A stretch of 9,275 nt of DNA from Deltaproteobacteria bacterium (lineage in GTDB: Bacteria; Desulfobacterota; GWC2-55-46; DRQE01). A model generated the notes under the pieces. That model worked only from the letters and a program-made list of their open reading frames with translations, did not search any database and was not told the DNA's origin. The stretch is taken from NCBI GenBank assembly GCA_030631875.1, contig DAOVKH010000055.1, positions 1-9,275 on the forward strand. Reading direction: 5' to 3'. Positions 6,687 to 9,275 of the stretch are shown here, in pieces; the stretch's first letter is position 1; every line of letters starts with the position of its first letter. The translations under genes were made by a program, and so were the position numbers.

Positions 6687-8198
6687 TTACTTGTGGTCGC
6701 TCTGCGGCCTTCTAAAGCCTTTGATTTTGAGTTTCGTTAGTCTTTCTTTTATATCTTCGGCACTCTTCCTGGCGGCTAACTCTAAGACCTTGCCGGCATT
6801 CGTAATGCTCCTTGTGTACTCTATGAAGTAGGCGTTCTGGTCTGCCCATTGGCGTGACATCCTGCGCCCGTATGCCTTTATTATCATAGGCCAGATATCG
6901 AACTTTATGGCGCGTTTGATTATCTGCCAGCGCGAGTAGAAGGCCTTCGTTGCCTTTGTGGTCTCATACTGGAGTTCGTAGTAGGTCATGAGTTTAGGTT
7001 TGAATACGACGTGGTGTGCGTCGTATAGGGTCCAGTCCCTCGATATGATACGGTCTTCCTTCAAGAGGTCGTGGTAGAGTGTTGTTCCTACCAGAGGTGT
7101 CAATATTAGGAATTGTACGGATTCGATGTTGTTCTTCTTAGCGAAGTGTACGGTCTCGTGTATCGTATCTATGGTATCTAAGTCCGAGCCGAAGACGAAC
7201 ATTCCGTGAATGTTTACGCCGTAGTCGTGGAAGGACTCAATACAGTGCTCAATGTCGCTTACCGATTGCTTTTTATTATAGGCCTCCAAGGTCGCCGGAT
7301 TGACGGACTCAAAGCCGACGTATACGGTATGGCAACCGGACTTTTGCATGAGAGCCATAAGCTCGGTATCCTTTGCCGTCTCGACTCTTACCTGAGCCGA
7401 CCACTTTGGCGTAAGGCCGCGTTCTATCATTGCCTCTAAGAGTTCCTTGGTGCGTTCTCTGTCGGCTGTAAAGTTGTCGTCGTAGAAGAATACCCACTTG
7501 GTACCGTTATCCATGTGGTGTTTTATCTCGGCCAGGACCGTCTCTTTCTCTCTGAAGCGGTACTTGTGTCCGAACATCTTTGTTACCGAACAGAAACTAC
7601 AATCGTAAGGGCAACCCCTGGACGTCATGATGGGCGTTATGGGGAGCTTCTTACTTACGTTAAGCTCAAGGCCGTGTACGAGGGTAAAGTCCGGTATCGG
7701 TAAAGCGTCTATGTCCTTGCAATACGATACGGTCTTATTGTGCTTAATCTCGCCGTCGGTGTCTCTGAAGGATAATCCCGCGACATCTTCCAAGCCTTCG
7801 CCCGCATTGAGTGCATCTATGAAGGGTACGATGGTGTCATCGGCTTCGCCTCGAAGGACGTAGTCACAGTACTCAAGTGCCTCTTCGGTCATGTAGGTTA
7901 CGTGCGCCCCTCCCATGAATACAGGGATGCCGGCCTCTTTAAGCAATTTGGCTATCTCATAGGAGCGAGGAGTTGTAGAGCTTATGGAAGATATACCTAC
8001 GGCATCTGCCGTCATTATGTCTTCTAAGTCTAATTCATCGATTGTCTCGACGTAGCACTTCGCATCATAGCCCTGTTGCTTTAGAAGTGTAGCGAGCAAT
8101 ATTGTTCCGAGCCTCGGTATAGGAACTCTTGTGAATATATGTACGTCCGACGGCTTCGCCTCTATAAATATTATCTTCTTAATGGGTCTTGTCGTCAT
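6687..8198 (-). CDS. Cobalamin-binding-domain radical SAM protein (class B type), substrate unknown
   Basis: A 503-residue cytoplasmic protein expected to bind one 4Fe-4S cluster, S-adenosylmethionine and probably a cobalamin. Residues about 8-135 form a Rossmann-like B12-binding domain with VFMGGAHVT (93-101) and VLRGEAD (114-120). The DxHxxG base-off motif is not visible, which is usual for class B radical SAM methylases. The radical SAM barrel (about 185-390) carries the cluster motif CPYDCSFC (C196, C200, C203), a YDDNF segment (239-243) and YVGFESVNPATL (293-304). The basic C-terminal region (about 400-503) is family-variable and not recognised. Relatives include BchE, hopanoid methylases and many uncharacterised proteins, often labelled Mg-protoporphyrin cyclase by default; nothing supports that role here. 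It is the first gene after a strong promoter. The ribosome site is weak (AAGGA 14 nt before ATG). Confidence 0.9.
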   Translation of the reverse strand: MTTRPIKKIIFIEAKPSDVHIFTRVPIPRLGTILLATLLKQQGYDAKCYVETIDELDLEDIMTADAVGISSISSTTPRSYEIAKLLKEAGIPVFMGGAHVTYMTEEALEYCDYVLRGEADDTIVPFIDALNAGEGLEDVAGLSFRDTDGEIKHNKTVSYCKDIDALPIPDFTLVHGLELNVSKKLPITPIMTSRGCPYDCSFCSVTKMFGHKYRFREKETVLAEIKHHMDNGTKWVFFYDDNFTADRERTKELLEAMIERGLTPKWSAQVRVETAKDTELMALMQKSGCHTVYVGFESVNPATLEAYNKKQSVSDIEHCIESFHDYGVNIHGMFVFGSDLDTIDTIHETVHFAKKNNIESVQFLILTPLVGTTLYHDLLKEDRIISRDWTLYDAHHVVFKPKLMTYYELQYETTKATKAFYSRWQIIKRAIKFDIWPMIIKAYGRRMSRQWADQNAYFIEYTRSITNAGKVLELAARKSAEDIKERLTKLKIKGFRRPQSDHK

Positions 8199-8258
8199 AG
8201 ATGTTCTTGGTTTCCTTAGTATATGTATTATATTATTATACTTAAAAAGAGATATGTT

Positions 8259-8287
8259 ATATTACACGGTTACTTATGTGGTGTCAA
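8259..8287 (-). promoter_or_regulatory. Strong sigma-70-type promoter of the radical SAM-mltD-mtnA unit
   Basis: On the minus strand, a perfect TTGACA -35 box (8287-8282) and a TAATAT -10 box (8264-8259) are 17 bp apart. Transcription should start near 8252, leaving an AT-rich leader of about 54 nt before ATG 8198. The -35 box is about 50 bp beyond the uvrA stop, so the unit does not depend on read-through from uvrA. No operator-like dyad is evident over the boxes, which fits constitutive vegetative expression. Confidence 0.83.
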
Positions 8288-8299
8288 GGGGCAAAGAGC

Positions 8300-8335
8300 A
8301 ATGCCTGTGCGGTATCTGTCCGTAATGAGGGCATT
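8300..8335. terminator. Weak hairpin after uvrA, possible terminator
   Basis: AATGCC (8300-8305) and GGCATT (8330-8335) pair perfectly, with an inner CGG/CCG stem (8310-8312 with 8320-8322). The T-run (8334-8340) that would make it an intrinsic terminator follows the hairpin on the plus strand and overlaps the uvrA stop codon. On the uvrA (minus) strand only CTCTTTG follows. It may therefore stop antisense transcription better than uvrA transcripts, or act poorly in both directions. Confidence 0.27.
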
Positions 8336-8338
8336 TTT

Positions 8339-9275
8339 TTACAGGAGGTCTTTAAGGTAGCGTCCGGTGTGGCTCGCCTCCTCGGCCACGATATCTTCGG
8401 GCGTGCCTGTTGCGATTACCTCTCCGCCCTTATTGCCGCCTTCAGGGCCTATGTCGGCTATAAAGTCGGCGGTCTTTATGAGCTCTAAGTTATGCTCGAC
8501 TACTATTATTGTATTGCCGCTGTCTACGAGCCTGTTCAGCACGGATAATAGTTTCTTTATGTCATCTGTATGTAGGCCGGTCGTAGGCTCGTCGAGTATA
8601 TAGAGGCGTTGACCGGGGTCTTTCTCTGTAGCCTTAGCGCGTAGTTTGCCTCCCTTGAGTTTGCTTAGATTCGCGCTACGGGTCTTACTGTGCTCCGGCG
8701 TTAGTTCACGGGCAATCTTCAGGCGCTGAGCCTCGCCTCCTGAAAGTGTCGTTGCGGCCTGACCGAGCTTGAGGTATCCAAGCCCCACTTCTCTGATTAT
8801 TGAGATCCTGCGTGCAAGGGACGGCAGAGGCGTGAAGAAGCTGTAGGCCTCGTCAAATGTCATGTTGAGTACGTCGTGTATGTTCCGCCCCATACACCTT
8901 ACCTCAAGGACTTGCGGCTTATAGCGTTTTCCGTTACAGGCCGGGCACGTTGTATATACGTCGGGCAGGAAGTACATTTCGAGTTTCTTGGCACCTTCTC
9001 CTGTGCACTCCTCACAGCGACCGCCCGGAACATTAAAGCTAAAGCTTCCGGCCGTCATACCCATAGTCGTTGCTTCTTTGAGCGAGGCGTAGAAACTGCG
9101 TATCTCGTCAAAGCCGCCGATGTATGTTATCGGGTTACTCCTTGGGGTCTTGCCTATAGGGCCTTGGTCGATGAGGCGTACGTCTCTTATGTAGCGAACC
9201 CCGTCGATTGCGTCGTATTCGAGCGCGCTATCGGCCTTTATGCCAAAGCGGTGAGCAAGCGCGTTGTAGAGCGTA
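8339..9275 (-). CDS. uvrA: Excinuclease ABC subunit UvrA, C-terminal part (N-terminus off window)
   Basis: The damage-sensing ATPase of nucleotide excision repair, which works as a dimer with UvrB. The frame is open from the right edge to TAA 8339, giving 311 visible residues, about a third of the usual length of roughly 940. Seen in order: DQGPIGKTPRSNP, the second zinc module GGRCEEC...CPAC (four cysteines at about 9014-9016, 9005-9007, 8945-8947 and 8936-8938), FSFNVPGG, the ABC signature LSGGEAQRLKIAREL, Walker B LYILDEPTTGLH and the H-loop VVEHNL. The ATG at 9064 is internal and not the start, because conserved UvrA sequence continues upstream of it. Odd point: about 30 residues, rich in lysine and arginine, separate the signature helix from Walker B (8609-8698), where E. 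coli UvrA has about six. No start or promoter is visible. Confidence 0.97.
   Translation of the reverse strand, partial: TLYNALAHRFGIKADSALEYDAIDGVRYIRDVRLIDQGPIGKTPRSNPITYIGGFDEIRSFYASLKEATTMGMTAGSFSFNVPGGRCEECTGEGAKKLEMYFLPDVYTTCPACNGKRYKPQVLEVRCMGRNIHDVLNMTFDEAYSFFTPLPSLARRISIIREVGLGYLKLGQAATTLSGGEAQRLKIARELTPEHSKTRSANLSKLKGGKLRAKATEKDPGQRLYILDEPTTGLHTDDIKKLLSVLNRLVDSGNTIIVVEHNLELIKTADFIADIGPEGGNKGGEVIATGTPEDIVAEEASHTGRYLKDLL

Noticed and set aside
7309..7497. A minus-strand open frame within the radical SAM gene.
   Set aside because: An out-of-frame overlap entirely inside a well-supported gene, with no ribosome site or domain.
8276..8488. A plus-strand open frame across the uvrA end and the promoter region.
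   Set aside because: It overlaps the antisense of conserved UvrA C-terminal sequence and the promoter boxes, and has no family resemblance.

Overview
The window is a compact bacterial segment in which all seven genes lie on the minus strand, so the map reads from high to low coordinates. The organism looks like a Gram-negative bacterium. It encodes a secreted lytic transglycosylase with LysM repeats, an NtrB/NtrC-type sigma-54 regulatory pair and a cobalamin-binding radical SAM protein, and it uses ATA isoleucine codons freely. A deltaproteobacterial (Desulfobacterota-like) origin would fit this mix, but that is inference from family content, not a measured placement.

Region 1 (9275 to 8339) is the C-terminal third of the excinuclease subunit UvrA; its N-terminus lies off the right edge. 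A 140-bp spacer follows. It holds a weak hairpin and a textbook vegetative promoter (TTGACA, 17-bp spacer, TAATAT). Region 2 (8198 to 4151) is the transcription unit driven by that promoter: a B12-binding radical SAM protein of unknown substrate, an MltD-like transglycosylase and the methylthioribose-1-phosphate isomerase MtnA. The genes are only 11 and 20 nt apart, and a strong rho-independent terminator closes the unit.

The 282-bp spacer 3869-4150 is the longest gene-free stretch. Besides the terminator it contains a 133-bp imperfect palindrome made of two inverted copies of a roughly 60-bp unit, and a candidate promoter threaded through two short dyads. Region 3 (3868 to the left edge) is a second unit. 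A soluble PAS histidine kinase (NtrB-like) overlaps its sigma-54 response regulator (NtrC-like) by one base, and a beta-class DNA methyltransferase starts 3 nt after the regulator and runs off the left edge.

Most of this is housekeeping or regulatory material, and no clearly new system is visible. The points most worth following are the methyltransferase coupled to a two-component system, the large palindrome in front of that operon, the pairing of a radical SAM enzyme with mtnA (possible 5'-deoxyadenosine salvage), and a basic insertion in the UvrA ATPase domain. I saw no tRNA, rRNA, CRISPR array, transposase or attachment site.
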